This document shows, piece after piece, positions 7,532-14,836 of a DNA stretch of 16,000 nucleotides. The number at the start of each line of letters is the position of its first letter. Position 1 is the first letter of the stretch. The notes beneath the pieces were generated by a model. That model did not search any database. It saw only the letters and a list, made by a program, of their open reading frames with translations, and had not been told where the DNA came from. Made by a program: the position numbers and the translations under genes. Origin of the DNA: Cristatella mucedo (taxonomy: Eukaryota; Bryozoa; Phylactolaemata; Cristatellidae); the NCBI GenBank assembly GCA_009760855.2, contig WPIO01000108.1:706501-722500 (forward strand), read 5' to 3'.

Positions 7532-7812
7532 TCAGCCTCGACCAGGGGCGCTGCGCCCTTAGCGGTGTCATAGCCTCTGCTCGTAGCAAGACTGCTGTAT
7601 CACTCACGGCGCCGGTTTTTCCAAGATGTCGCCAGGTCGGCCGTACGCATCCATCGCAGCCGCAATCGCTGCTGCGCCGGATGCAGGGACTGACAGGCCA
7701 CACAACACTCCACGTTTGTGGACCGTCTGCCTGTTGTATGAAGGTGCTTCTCTGCCGACATGTTAGATGGCTAGGGGGCGGCATACTCGTACCGAAGTCC
7801 GGCAACTTCCAG

Positions 7813-7890
7813 AAGTTTCCGGCAGTCGGAACCGCTTCGGAAGCCCTTGACCGACTTCTAGCCGGGTCTACGGCCCCCGACCCCCTGGAC
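7813..7890 (+). CDS. Unrecognised SIM-containing gene, exon 4 (5' edge uncertain)
   Basis: The right edge is a strong donor (GAC|GTAAGC). Of the three frames only one is open through the last 80 bases, giving KFPAVGTASEALDRLLAGST and then APDPLD, and it ends in phase 0. I give the minimal exon from the acceptor CTTCCAG before 7813. Other phase-0 acceptors in the same frame are before 7687 and before 7636, the last with a run of T upstream. An alternative 29-nt exon from 7862 in another frame is also possible. All connect in phase to exon 3. Confidence 0.38.
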
Positions 7891-7947
7891 GTAAGCGAGC
7901 ATAGCTATTTCTCTTTTCCCTTTCCCGCATCCTTTTCCGTTTTGCAG
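7891..7947 (+). other. 57-bp intron, translatable if retained
   Basis: GTAAGC at the 5' end, TCCGTTTTGCAG at the 3' end and a pyrimidine-rich centre make this a clear minimal intron. Its length is a multiple of three and it has no stop in the exon 4 frame, so retention would add 19 residues (VSEHSYFSFPFPASFSVLQ). Confidence 0.6.
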
Positions 7948-7996
7948 ACGCCTTGCCAGCGGCATGTCGAGTACGGACGAGGAAGGAAGGCTCGCC
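7948..7996 (+). CDS. Unrecognised SIM-containing gene, exon 5
   Basis: The exon lies between the TTTTGCAG acceptor and a GCC|GTGAGT donor (49 nt). In phase with exon 4 it reads TPCQRHVEYGRGRKAR plus one base, and that base joins in phase to the acceptor at 9851. A second open frame, ASGMSSTDEEGRLA, looks as protein-like but would need a different upstream exon phase. Both splice sites are good; the frame is the uncertain part. Confidence 0.45.
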
Positions 7997-8228
7997 GTGA
8001 GTCTTGGCCGCTGCTGCTGCTGCTGATGCTTCCGCTGCTGCTGATGCTTCCGCCGCAGCTGCTGCCAGCTTTTGGCCAGTGACTGCTGTCACACGTTTCT
8101 ACTGCTGGAGCCGAGCGGTGTGACCGATCACGTGGGAAGGCGGTCATGACCGACCCGCCGAGCAGGCGGGGAGTTGGCAGCTGCTGGCAAAGGTCACTTT
8201 GCGTGTATATGTTGACTGTGATAACATT

Positions 8229-8312
8229 AATAATAATAGCAATACTAATAGGAATTAAAAAATATAACAGTATAGTACCTACCCCAAGAGGGCAAATCTC
8301 TCTCTGGACAAT
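8229..8312 (-). mobile_element. SINE/L2-type tail fragment (diverged)
   Basis: On the minus strand: CCAGAGAGAGATTTGCCCTC, TTGGGG and an AT-rich tail with ATTATTATTAAT. Same tail pattern as the others, more diverged. Confidence 0.5.
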
Positions 8313-8464
8313 GTAAGTATTCTGGCAAGGGAGCTTGTCACGTCAATAGTAATGGAATGCACGGTTTTAGCATGCATAACCTCACAGTGAATACTGTAAT
8401 TCGTAAGGGGCGGATATAATAATATAATATAATAATGACATGTGATGCATGATATATATCACAT

Positions 8465-8468
<4 letters not shown>

Positions 8469-8509
<41 letters not shown>
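8469..8509. repeat. (AT)n microsatellite
   Basis: About 20 uninterrupted AT units. Confidence 0.95.
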
Positions 8510-8510
<1 letters not shown>

Positions 8511-8631
8511 CGATTTGTGGGGCCTAGATTTTTAATTTGTCTTAAAATGGGCATTTAAAAATGTCTTGAATTGCGTCCAGATTTCCGAGGGATTTTGAAT
8601 TTTTCTATTTTAACAAAAAGGGTAAAATTAA

Positions 8632-8660
8632 TAATAATAATAATTATTATTATTATTAAG
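8632..8660. repeat. Palindromic TAA/TTA triplet run
   Basis: AATAATAATAATAATTATTATTATTATT: the run changes from TAA to TTA at its centre and so is self-complementary. Confidence 0.85.
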
Positions 8661-9025
8661 GTAAAATTACTTTTGTAATGCAGGCACTACTGCCGGCTCC
8701 TGCGATCTGGCCATTTTGTTCCGCAAACTATGGGCAGCCAGCGGAGCCAGCACGTTGTGATTGAAAGCGATTCGGCAATCATCTCTAAGTGCAGGTGGCC
8801 GAGCCATCCTCTTGCGAAGAAGTTAAAAAGAGTTCGGCAAGACTGGAGACCTAAATGCGATCAAGCTCAGTGCAGACTGATTCTGGCAAATTGCTCGTGC
8901 AGGTTGGCTCTGGCAGAGGTTGGGTCGACACTCGCAGAGCAAGGACAAGCCCTCGAACGGATAAGACTGCTGCCCGCTGGACCGAATCGGCTCGATAAGA
9001 CTCGCGACAAAATGACAAATGATGA

Positions 9026-9054
9026 GACGGGATGCACCGATGGTGCATCCCGTC
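9026..9054. repeat. Perfect 13-bp hairpin with GAT loop
   Basis: GACGGGATGCACC, then GAT, then the exact reverse complement GGTGCATCCCGTC. Located in intron 5. Confidence 0.92.
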
Positions 9055-9210
9055 GTCCAAAGGACGAGGAGAAAGAAAATGAAAATGGCGGCGCAAGCAA
9101 AGTTCAGTATCAAGTCCAGCTTGCTGGCCGGGGAATATTCTGGGTCAATATTTGGGGGCGAGGAGTTAGAGGATACTATCACGGAAGAAGGCAGCGCGTC
9201 TCACTTGAAC

Positions 9211-9224
9211 GGGGGGGGGGGGGG
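9211..9224. repeat. Run of 14 G
   Basis: Same length as the G run at 4524. It interrupts the open frame that starts at 9085. Confidence 0.9.
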
Positions 9225-9634
9225 AAAAACATTTGAAAACATTTAAAATGCCGGCAATGCCCCTCCCACGCGAATAAAAACCGAAACACGCTAGCACGGA
9301 TGGCTCTGGTTTCATAAGCGGCTACAGTGCGAATTCTTCCTCTGACCTCTGCTCCGTAGACCCTGAAGCTGAACGGCTGCACCAGTTCAGTTTCAACCCG
9401 GGCTCGTGTGCCTTTCTACCAGGTACGAACAGTAAATAAGCTGCTCTCCATTCATGCACTAAAAGACTGAAGCTGGCGACAGAAGCTTTCACTCGGACGG
9501 TCCTAGACGGTGGGACTCTCTTTCTCTCTCTCTCTCACTTCCGAAATTCTTTCGAAACGACATCTCTTTCTCCTGCTGCCGACTGCAGCAGCAGCGCGAA
9601 TCTTCTCCTGGGACGTCCTGAGCCGCCGCCGAAG

Positions 9635-9768
9635 CTGCCATGCTGACTCGGCACTTCCTCGACTGCCATGCTGACTCGGCTGACTGTGTCTCACCATCTC
9701 TTTGTCGCTCGAGACACGAGGTCTGGCGGCCACCGAATGCGGCCACCGAAAGCCGCTTGGGCTTTTGA
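9635..9768. repeat. Direct 18-bp repeat and dispersed repeat shared with 12683-12740
   Basis: CTGCCATGCTGACTCGGC occurs at 9635 and again at 9663. The following stretch (CTCTTTGT..GAGAC..GAGGTCT, ACCGAATGC, ACCGAAAGCCGCTTGGGCT) aligns with 12683-12740, showing a second dispersed repeat family. Confidence 0.7.
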
Positions 9769-9850
9769 GTTTTTGAAGCCGTAGAGAGCTCTCTCGTGCA
9801 TCATGGCATGCATAGCGCAAACTCGCCATGAGTGGAATTCGGTTTTTCAG

Positions 9851-9951
9851 GCGACCTCGACAAGCGAGTGCCGCTGCTCTTGCTCACCGAGGAGCAAAGC
9901 GAATGCATCGCCGCCGCGCTGCTGCAGGCGTTCTGCGGCACCAGCCTCGAA
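9851..9951 (+). CDS. Unrecognised SIM-containing gene, exon 6
   Basis: Acceptor TTCGGTTTTTCAG and donor GAA|GTGAGT are both strong. The 101-nt exon takes one base from the preceding exon and ends in phase 0, reading DLDKRVPLLLLTEEQSECIA then AALLQAFCGTSLE. The sequence is GC-rich at third positions, and the Leu/Ala-rich pattern suggests a helix. The same phase is supplied by exon 5 and accepted by exon 7. Confidence 0.62.
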
Positions 9952-10552
9952 GTGAGTCGAAGCCTCCGCGGTGGCGGCGTTGGCGTGCTCTGCCGGAAGC
10001 ACCTGCTGCTGCCGCCTCTCCCGAGACTTGCCGCCGTCGCTGCTGCTGCCTCTCGTTTGGGTCACCAGCGTTGTTCGCCGCCCGAAGCTTGTCGTAAGCT
10101 CTGACACCGTCACCCCACACGACCTGGTCGCCGTCGCCGCGAAGTCACTTTTGCGGCGATTTCGTTTCGTTTCGTTTCAAAGACATTCATTTGAACAAAG
10201 ACATTTCGGTGCAAGCCTCCGAGGGGTGGGCGAACCCCTTCCGATGGACCGCCAAGCGTCCAATGCTCGTGGCTCGAGCCTCGCAATCTCGCGACGCACC
10301 ATTCGATCTCGAACCTTTGGCCGTCGCTCACTTCCGCCCACTCCATCTTGCGTCGGTCGAGGCAATTGGCGCTCGTCTGTGTGCGCGTGCGCGTGTGTGC
10401 GCATGCTCGTGTGTGGTTCCACTGTCCCCAGCTGATCCCGTTACTGGTGAGGGGTGGTAGGTTTTTGGTCGACGCCGCCTCGGCGCGTCGGCATCGCATC
10501 CGGGCGCTCAGCCGGCGGCAGCAGCAGCAACGCTTCAGAGTCTTGCTTGTAG
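9952..10552 (+). other. Intron 6 of the plus-strand gene (inferred)
   Basis: No recognised gene. A short tandem TTTCG repeat is at about 10160-10177, and a GTGCG/GTGTG-rich tract at 10377-10415. A possible 15-nt microexon (CTGATCCCGTTACTG, 10430-10444) lies between CCCCAG and GTGAGG. It would keep the phase and add five residues (LIPLL), but such short exons are easily matched by chance. Confidence 0.4.
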
Positions 10553-10687
10553 CGAGCCGACTACATGCTGCGCGTCCTTCTGCCCGAGACGCTCGCGAGG
10601 ATCTACATGGAGGTGCACTCCACTACTGCCGCTGAAACAGAAAAGCTCTTCTCTGACATGACCGCGGATTTGTCGTTCCTCTCGTGA
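10553..10687 (+). CDS. Unrecognised SIM-containing gene, terminal exon 7
   Basis: The exon follows the acceptor GTCTTGCTTGTAG, enters in phase 0 and ends at TGA 10685-10687. It encodes 44 residues: RADYMLRVLLPETLARIYME, then VHSTTAAETEKLFSDMTADL and SFLS. Mixed hydrophobic/acidic composition and ordinary codon use make it look like a real, folded C-terminus. The Y-x3-VLLPE pattern weakly recalls the C-terminal part of PWWP3A/MUM1-type proteins from memory, but no PWWP domain is visible in the upstream exons, so I do not name it. Confidence 0.62.
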   Translation, partial: RADYMLRVLLPETLARIYMEVHSTTAAETEKLFSDMTADLSFLS

Positions 10688-11445
10688 CTGGCCGGCCTGC
10701 CTGAGCTCAGCTCGACCGCAGAGGACCCAGCGCTGCCGAAGCCCGCGGACGGCGGAGGACGAGGAGGCGGCGGCGTTGCTCTACGTGAACCTGCGGCTGC
10801 CCACCCACCCTCGTCTCGAAGAGCATTCCGTTGGACATGCGTCTGCCTATAGGTGGTGTCGCCTCTCTCACGTGACGTTTGCCAAATTTCCGCTGCTTTT
10901 GCAGCAGATTCCTTTTCGCCAAACTTTGCTTCTGCCGTCAGGGCAGTTATGTCAGAAATTTTTCGGCTTCACTGTTGGGAACGGTGCCGACGTTAGGTTT
11001 GCTCATGTAGCAGAGTTGTGCCCCACCAGAGTTTCGCCCCACTACCCTGCTGAGTGAGGGTTAGGCTGACATGACGTATATAGAGTATCGAACGGTCGCT
11101 CGACCGCTGCGCTGCCGTCCCTAAGTGTGAGCCGACGTCACGAATCTGCTCACGTCACGTCAGCTCTGGAATGCACGTAATGCACCTCAAAAGGCAATAA
11201 ATGGTGGGCGTGGTCGCTCCTTTCGACTGGCTTCGAAAGCGGGCAAACGTGTACTAAGGAGATGCTTCTCGAAGGCGGAAGTTCAGCCTCAGCCTCATTT
11301 ACGTCGCTCTTTTCTTGCTCGACCTGCCCTCTGACCTGCCCAGCGGCTGCGCTCCGCGGTAAAGTAATAGAATAGCTGGTTATCTGGAGGTACACTAGCG
11401 AGTGGTCCAGCGAAAGGATGCGAGCACGCGACCGCTTTAGCTCAT
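10688..11445 (+). other. Probable 3' UTR and downstream intergenic DNA
   Basis: No gene is recognised. It carries a TCACGTGA octamer (10868-10875), TGACGTCA-like elements around 11135-11165 and the candidate polyadenylation signal at 11196. Open frames are short and without motifs. Confidence 0.35.
11196..11225 (+). terminator. Candidate polyadenylation signal
   Basis: A canonical AATAAA at 11196-11201 is followed at once by a G/T-rich stretch (TGGTGGGCGTGGT), the usual downstream element. It is about 510 bp after the terminal stop codon at 10687 on the same strand and is a reasonable 3' end for the plus-strand gene. Confidence 0.4.
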
Positions 11446-12085
11446 TAGCGAAGCTTTCCGAATTTAGGGAGCTGTCGAAGACACGTCAATTTCGAGCGCG
11501 TTTCGATGGTTGCACAACAGCATCACCTATTAGAAGAGCAAGGTCTTCTAGTCCAGCGACACGCTTCGGGTGTCCTATGAGTAGCAGTTCGGTTGTATAG
11601 TAATTTAGTTTCAAGAAATTTTCTGACATCCAGGATCCAATGTCGGCAAGGCTCAGTTTATCAATTGCTGCAGCAGATTCCGACGGTTTCAATGACGAAT
11701 ACAGCTGAATATCGGCAGCATAAAAGTGTAATCCTATTCCACGGGCCGTTATCATATTTCCCAGAGGTTGATTATAAATGGAGAACAGCAAGGGACCGAG
11801 GACAGACCCTTGAGGAGACCCGCAGGTGATTCTTCTCGTGTGTGAGACCTGACCCCCACACGACACGGATGGAATACGATCGGACAAGTACGATTTATAC
11901 CACGCCAGTGCCTCTTCGGCCAGACCGATCGTTGTTCTCAATCGTTCAAGTAGGATATCGTGAGCAATGGTGTCGAAGGCAGCTCACACATCTAACAGGG
12001 CTAGGGCAGTTACATTCCAGTCATCTTTGCTGCATAGGACGTCATTGGTTACAAGAAGAGCAGTTTCAGTGGAGCGCTACCGCTT
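11446..12085 (-). mobile_element. L2-like LINE reverse transcriptase fragment (dead)
   Basis: Reading leftward from about 12085, the frame gives RSTETALLVTNDVL, LALLDV, a TGA stop (11986-11984), AAFDTIAHDILLERL, LAWYKSYLSDR, CGSPQGSVLGPLLFSIY, GLHFYAADIQLYSS, LIGDAVVQPSKRARN, a second stop (11488-11486) and then VFDSSL. The order and wording are those of the palm and thumb of L2/CR1-type non-LTR reverse transcriptases. Where the family has YADD, this copy has YAAD (Ala codon 11716-11714), so a catalytic Asp is missing. With two stops and both ends lost it cannot be active. The homology stops abruptly at about 12085 and about 11446. Confidence 0.88.
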
Positions 12086-12572
12086 GAACCTCAAATGGCC
12101 TTTGAACTTTGCCGCTTGAATTGACTTTGCCGCTTGAACCCCAAGTCGAAAGGCATTGGAAGCTCACAAAAAACGGCCAACAGCACGTTCTCATGTGCAT
12201 GTGCACTTTCAATGTATCGAATTTTCAAATAATTAATTCGTGTAATAATAAATAATTAAAATTAATAATTAAAATAATTCAAATAATTAATTCAAATAAT
12301 TAATTCAAAAGCACGTGCTCATCTTGCTTATCATTTAAACCAACGAGAGAGAATGCACAGCAGCACGTGCATTCTCTCGCAAGGAATGTTGCTATACAAA
12401 ACTCTCCGGCACAAAACTTTCCACACAGTCCTTGTGGAATTACAGACGAAGATACATTACATTACTCAGCTTGATGAGTCGGCTTGGGCTGGGCACTTAA
12501 GTTTGAGCGATACGGAGCAGCATTAAAAAATTAGTCAAGACATTCGATGTCGTAGCTTAGTCGTAGGTATTC
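12086..12572. other. AT-rich repeat block
   Basis: No gene. It contains short imperfect repeats of GCCGCTTGAA (12076-12150), tandem AATTAATTCAAATAATT units (12224-12310), and a 12-bp perfect inverted repeat (12347-12358 and 12367-12378) with a CAG-containing 8-nt loop. Confidence 0.5.
12347..12378. repeat. 12-bp inverted repeat, 8-nt loop
   Basis: GAGAGAATGCAC ... GTGCATTCTCTC, perfect arms around AGCAGCAC. Confidence 0.9.
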
Positions 12573-12643
12573 CTTAATAATGATAATAATGCACGTAATA
12601 AAGCGCCCTCGGATAGCTCAATCTCTTTCTAGGCGCTTTACAT
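12573..12643 (-). mobile_element. SINE/L2-type tail fragment
   Basis: On the minus strand: TGTAAAGCGCCTAGAAAGAG, ATTGAGCTATCCGAGGGCGC, TTTATTACGTGCATTATTAT and an ATTATT tail. The GCGCTTTAT..GCATTATTATT ending is typical of L2-type LINE 3' ends. Confidence 0.72.
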
Positions 12644-12837
12644 GCTCTCCTGACTCTGCTATGCTTCCCACTTCCTCTTTGTTTCGTGAGACGAAGTCTA
12701 TTGGCTACCGAATGCATACCGAAAGCCGCTTAGGCTGCGAGTGCGCTACATAACACCCACGTGGTCTTGATGACTTTGCGGAGTTACAGATGGAGATACA
12801 TTACATTACATTTGCTGCAAGGGGAAACGCGATCAGC
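12644..12837. repeat. Dispersed repeat between two outward-pointing tails
   Basis: 12683-12740 aligns with about 9700-9768 (CTCTTTGT, ACCGAATGC, ACCGAAAGCCGCTTAGGCT). The segment AGATACATTACATTAC at about 12795 also occurs at about 12449, preceded in both by a similar GGA(A/G)TTACAGA stretch. The block is flanked by tail fragments pointing away from each other. Confidence 0.55.
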
Positions 12838-12912
12838 AAATGTGAAGTGCCTAGAAAGAGATTTGAGTTCTAAGAGAGCGCTTTATCAAGTGCATTATTA
12901 TTATTATTATTG
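12838..12912 (+). mobile_element. SINE/L2-type tail fragment
   Basis: AAATGTGAAGTGCCTAGAAA, GAGATTTGAGTTCTAAGAGA, GCGCTTTATCAAGTGCATTA and then (TTA)n. A clear tail copy in plus orientation. Confidence 0.75.
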
Positions 12913-13296
12913 AATGGTGAGTAATATCATGTTTGATAAACAACATGAATAACATGGTTAGGGGTGACAAGCACAGGGTCAGCATGCAAATGTGGTTAGT
13001 GGTAAGCGGTTCGATTTACCAATCAATACAAGCTTAGGGGGAAGACGGTCGTGTGGCCAAGGTAAGTCAACGTTCACTAGCGACCAATGAGCTCACTGGT
13101 AACTGCCCGAAACCCCACAAAGACTAATCATGAATCTCAGTGATTTTCTGCTAGGCGAATTACAAGCCTAAGCTCGTCGTCGTTTGGAGATTAAAAATAC
13201 GGATCAAGAATGCTGGTCATTCTGACTATATACTCGTAACTCGTCATCACCCATCCTCCCCGAATCAGAGTAGCACCTGTATAATATGGATTTTTC
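12913..13296. other. Intergenic stretch, nothing recognised
   Basis: No gene, repeat of note or motif was recognised. Confidence 0.4.
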
Positions 13297-13420
13297 AACG
13301 GTGCAGCAGCACTCTGTAGCTGCATTCGTTGTTCTCTGTTTAACGATGCAGCAGCAGTGAAGCTGTATCCGTACCAATCTTTCTACTGAACGATGCAGCA
13401 GCAGTGCTGACAATTGCAAA
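13297..13420. repeat. Diverged 45-47 bp tandem repeat, about three units
   Basis: Units begin AACG(G/A)TGCAGCAGCA at 13297, 13342 and 13389. Unit starts are well conserved; the rest is diverged. It explains the CAG-rich open frames read on the minus strand here. Confidence 0.75.
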
Positions 13421-13429
13421 ATAAAGTGG

Positions 13430-14486
13430 CCGATCAGCAGCAATTCTAGCTGCAGCTATAAGTCGTATCGCGAGCACTGTCACCCGCGCCGGGTGGCAGA
13501 CGACCGACCGGCCGCAAGACGGTTGGCTCAAAAAAAGTTGTATTTCGTTTGCATTCTCCAAGAAGGCAACGCCGAGAGAGCGGCCTTTTACTCCAGCCCG
13601 CACGAGTCGGTGGAGCAACAAACACCTGAATGGTTCAACTTCTGAATGTATATCGTTTGTAACTATTAAAATAAATCAAAAATATCCGGGCATTGTTCGG
13701 GTAACGTAATCGATCAACTGTAGTCGGCTGCACGACACCCTGGCTTGTGCGGCGACATTAACTAGAGCAGACATGCACAGCACATTATCGGTCCACAGCT
13801 CGATGCCGAGCTGCGGACGAGGCTTATCATCATCGGCAAACGCGATCGCTGACTAATGGAAGCCCTTTTGCAAATCGAAGAGACGAAAGCCACCGGATTT
13901 TGAAATGCCATAACCGAAGGCCTGAGCCAAATGTGCTTCTAACCGATGCAAACAAGCTAGCAGGCCACTCGGCTCTCGACCCATGACACATTATTGAAAG
14001 GCCTAAAATGAAGTCGGATTTCCAGGAGGCACAGGCTCTGCCAAAGAACTCGGGTGCTATCTGTGGAAAGAATTCATAGACAGAGCTCATTCTGAATCCC
14101 TCAAGAGTATATCTATGTACAGCAAGTTCGGCTGCTCGAGCTCTTGCGCACATCTGCTCAGTATGCTGCCTTGTGTGCTAACCACAGACATGGCTTAGTC
14201 GCTAAAATGCTGGCGCCTCGGCAGGTGCTGGTGTGACGGCAGGTGTGACAGCGTGGCATGCCTCGCACCCAGACGGCAGCCATAAACGATCAGGTACCTG
14301 AAAAGACACAGCAGTATAATAATATCACAAAATAGCTGGCGCTCTGGATTGCCTAAACGACCGTTCGTAACTATCTGACCTACTAGCAGCAGGAAGCCCT
14401 GGCATATCAGCTACCGTGATATGACGTATTGCTGCAGTACATTCGCGATAAATGCACTGGAAAGAGAGTGGTACACGATGACAAGA
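13430..14486. other. Intergenic stretch, no recognised gene
   Basis: A 107-codon minus-strand open frame (14153-13830) has no alternative-splice signals or motif I recognise. No repeat is obvious. Confidence 0.35.
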
Positions 14487-14536
14487 TCAGTGGAGCAAAG
14501 CATTCCAGGGGTTAGCCAGCACGAACACACCACGTG
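14487..14536 (-). CDS. Possible terminal exon, RING-like remnant
   Basis: It follows a strong minus-strand acceptor (TTTGCTTTATCCTGCAG) of a 53-bp intron (14589-14537). In phase it reads ARGVFVLANPWNALLH and then TGA. In MGRN1/RNF157-type RING proteins the last CPxC is followed by a Pro-x2-Ala-Leu-Leu pattern. Here the pattern NPWNALLH is present but the cysteines are not. Speculative. Confidence 0.25.
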
Positions 14537-14589
14537 CTGCAGGATAAAGCAAACGACTCCATCAACCATTTCACCCTCTGGATACTTAC

Positions 14590-14730
14590 CACGTGAGCAG
14601 TACTCTCTGCATGCAAGCAGATGATTGCAGGGACAAACGATCAAATCGATAGGTGAAAAAATGACCAGTAATGCGAGCTTCCTAACTAACAAATCATGAT
14701 CTCTCAGCCATTCGTGATTGGAACACAGAC
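14590..14730 (-). CDS. Possible exon with half of a RING-like zinc finger
   Basis: A good acceptor (TGCTTCCACTGTGCAG) and a consensus donor (GTG|GTAAGTATCC) bound 141 nt on the minus strand. The open frame includes LCSNHEWLRDHDLLVRKLAL and then LVIFSPIDLIVCPCNHLLAC followed by REYCSR. The piece VCPCNHLLACREYC has the PC-x-HLL-x-C-x2/3-C spacing of the middle of a RING finger. The first Cys-x2-Cys pair expected upstream is absent (LLVIFS there). It may be a decayed E3 ligase pseudogene, an unusual RING, or chance. No further upstream exon was identified. Confidence 0.33.
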
Positions 14731-14785
14731 CTGCACAGTGGAAGCAGCAAGCATTAACAGGACAGAGAAGAAAGTGCATGAAGGG

Positions 14786-14836
<51 letters not shown>

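Larger units (their letters stand above)
7997..9850 (+). other. Intron 5 of the plus-strand gene (inferred)
   Basis: It contains CTG-rich sequence (8011-8064), an AT-rich block with a SINE tail fragment (8229-8312), an (AT)n tract (8469-8509) and a TAA/TTA palindromic run (8632-8660). Other contents are a possible extra exon after the acceptor at 8683 (open frames, no donor I trust), a perfect 13-bp hairpin (9026-9054), a run of 14 G (9211-9224) and a repeat shared with 12683-12740. An ATG in a strong context at 9085 opens a 54-codon frame that ends beyond the G run. I do not call it a gene. Confidence 0.4.

Noticed and set aside
8684-8756. Possible extra exon after the acceptor TTTTGTAATGCAG
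   Set aside because: The acceptor is good, but the only donor (TT|GTGATT) is weak and three frames give equally unconvincing peptides. The other exons join in phase without it.
8823-9182. Minus-strand frame with one hydrophobic segment
   Set aside because: The hydrophobic run comes from the reverse of a purine-rich AAAGAAAATG stretch. There is no start context, splice signal or family match.
10430-10444. 15-nt microexon encoding LIPLL
   Set aside because: Sites and phase fit, but a match this short is easily random. It is left as a remark under intron 6.
13830-14153. 107-codon minus-strand open frame
   Set aside because: It has varied composition but no recognisable motif, no clean splice sites and no homology I can name.
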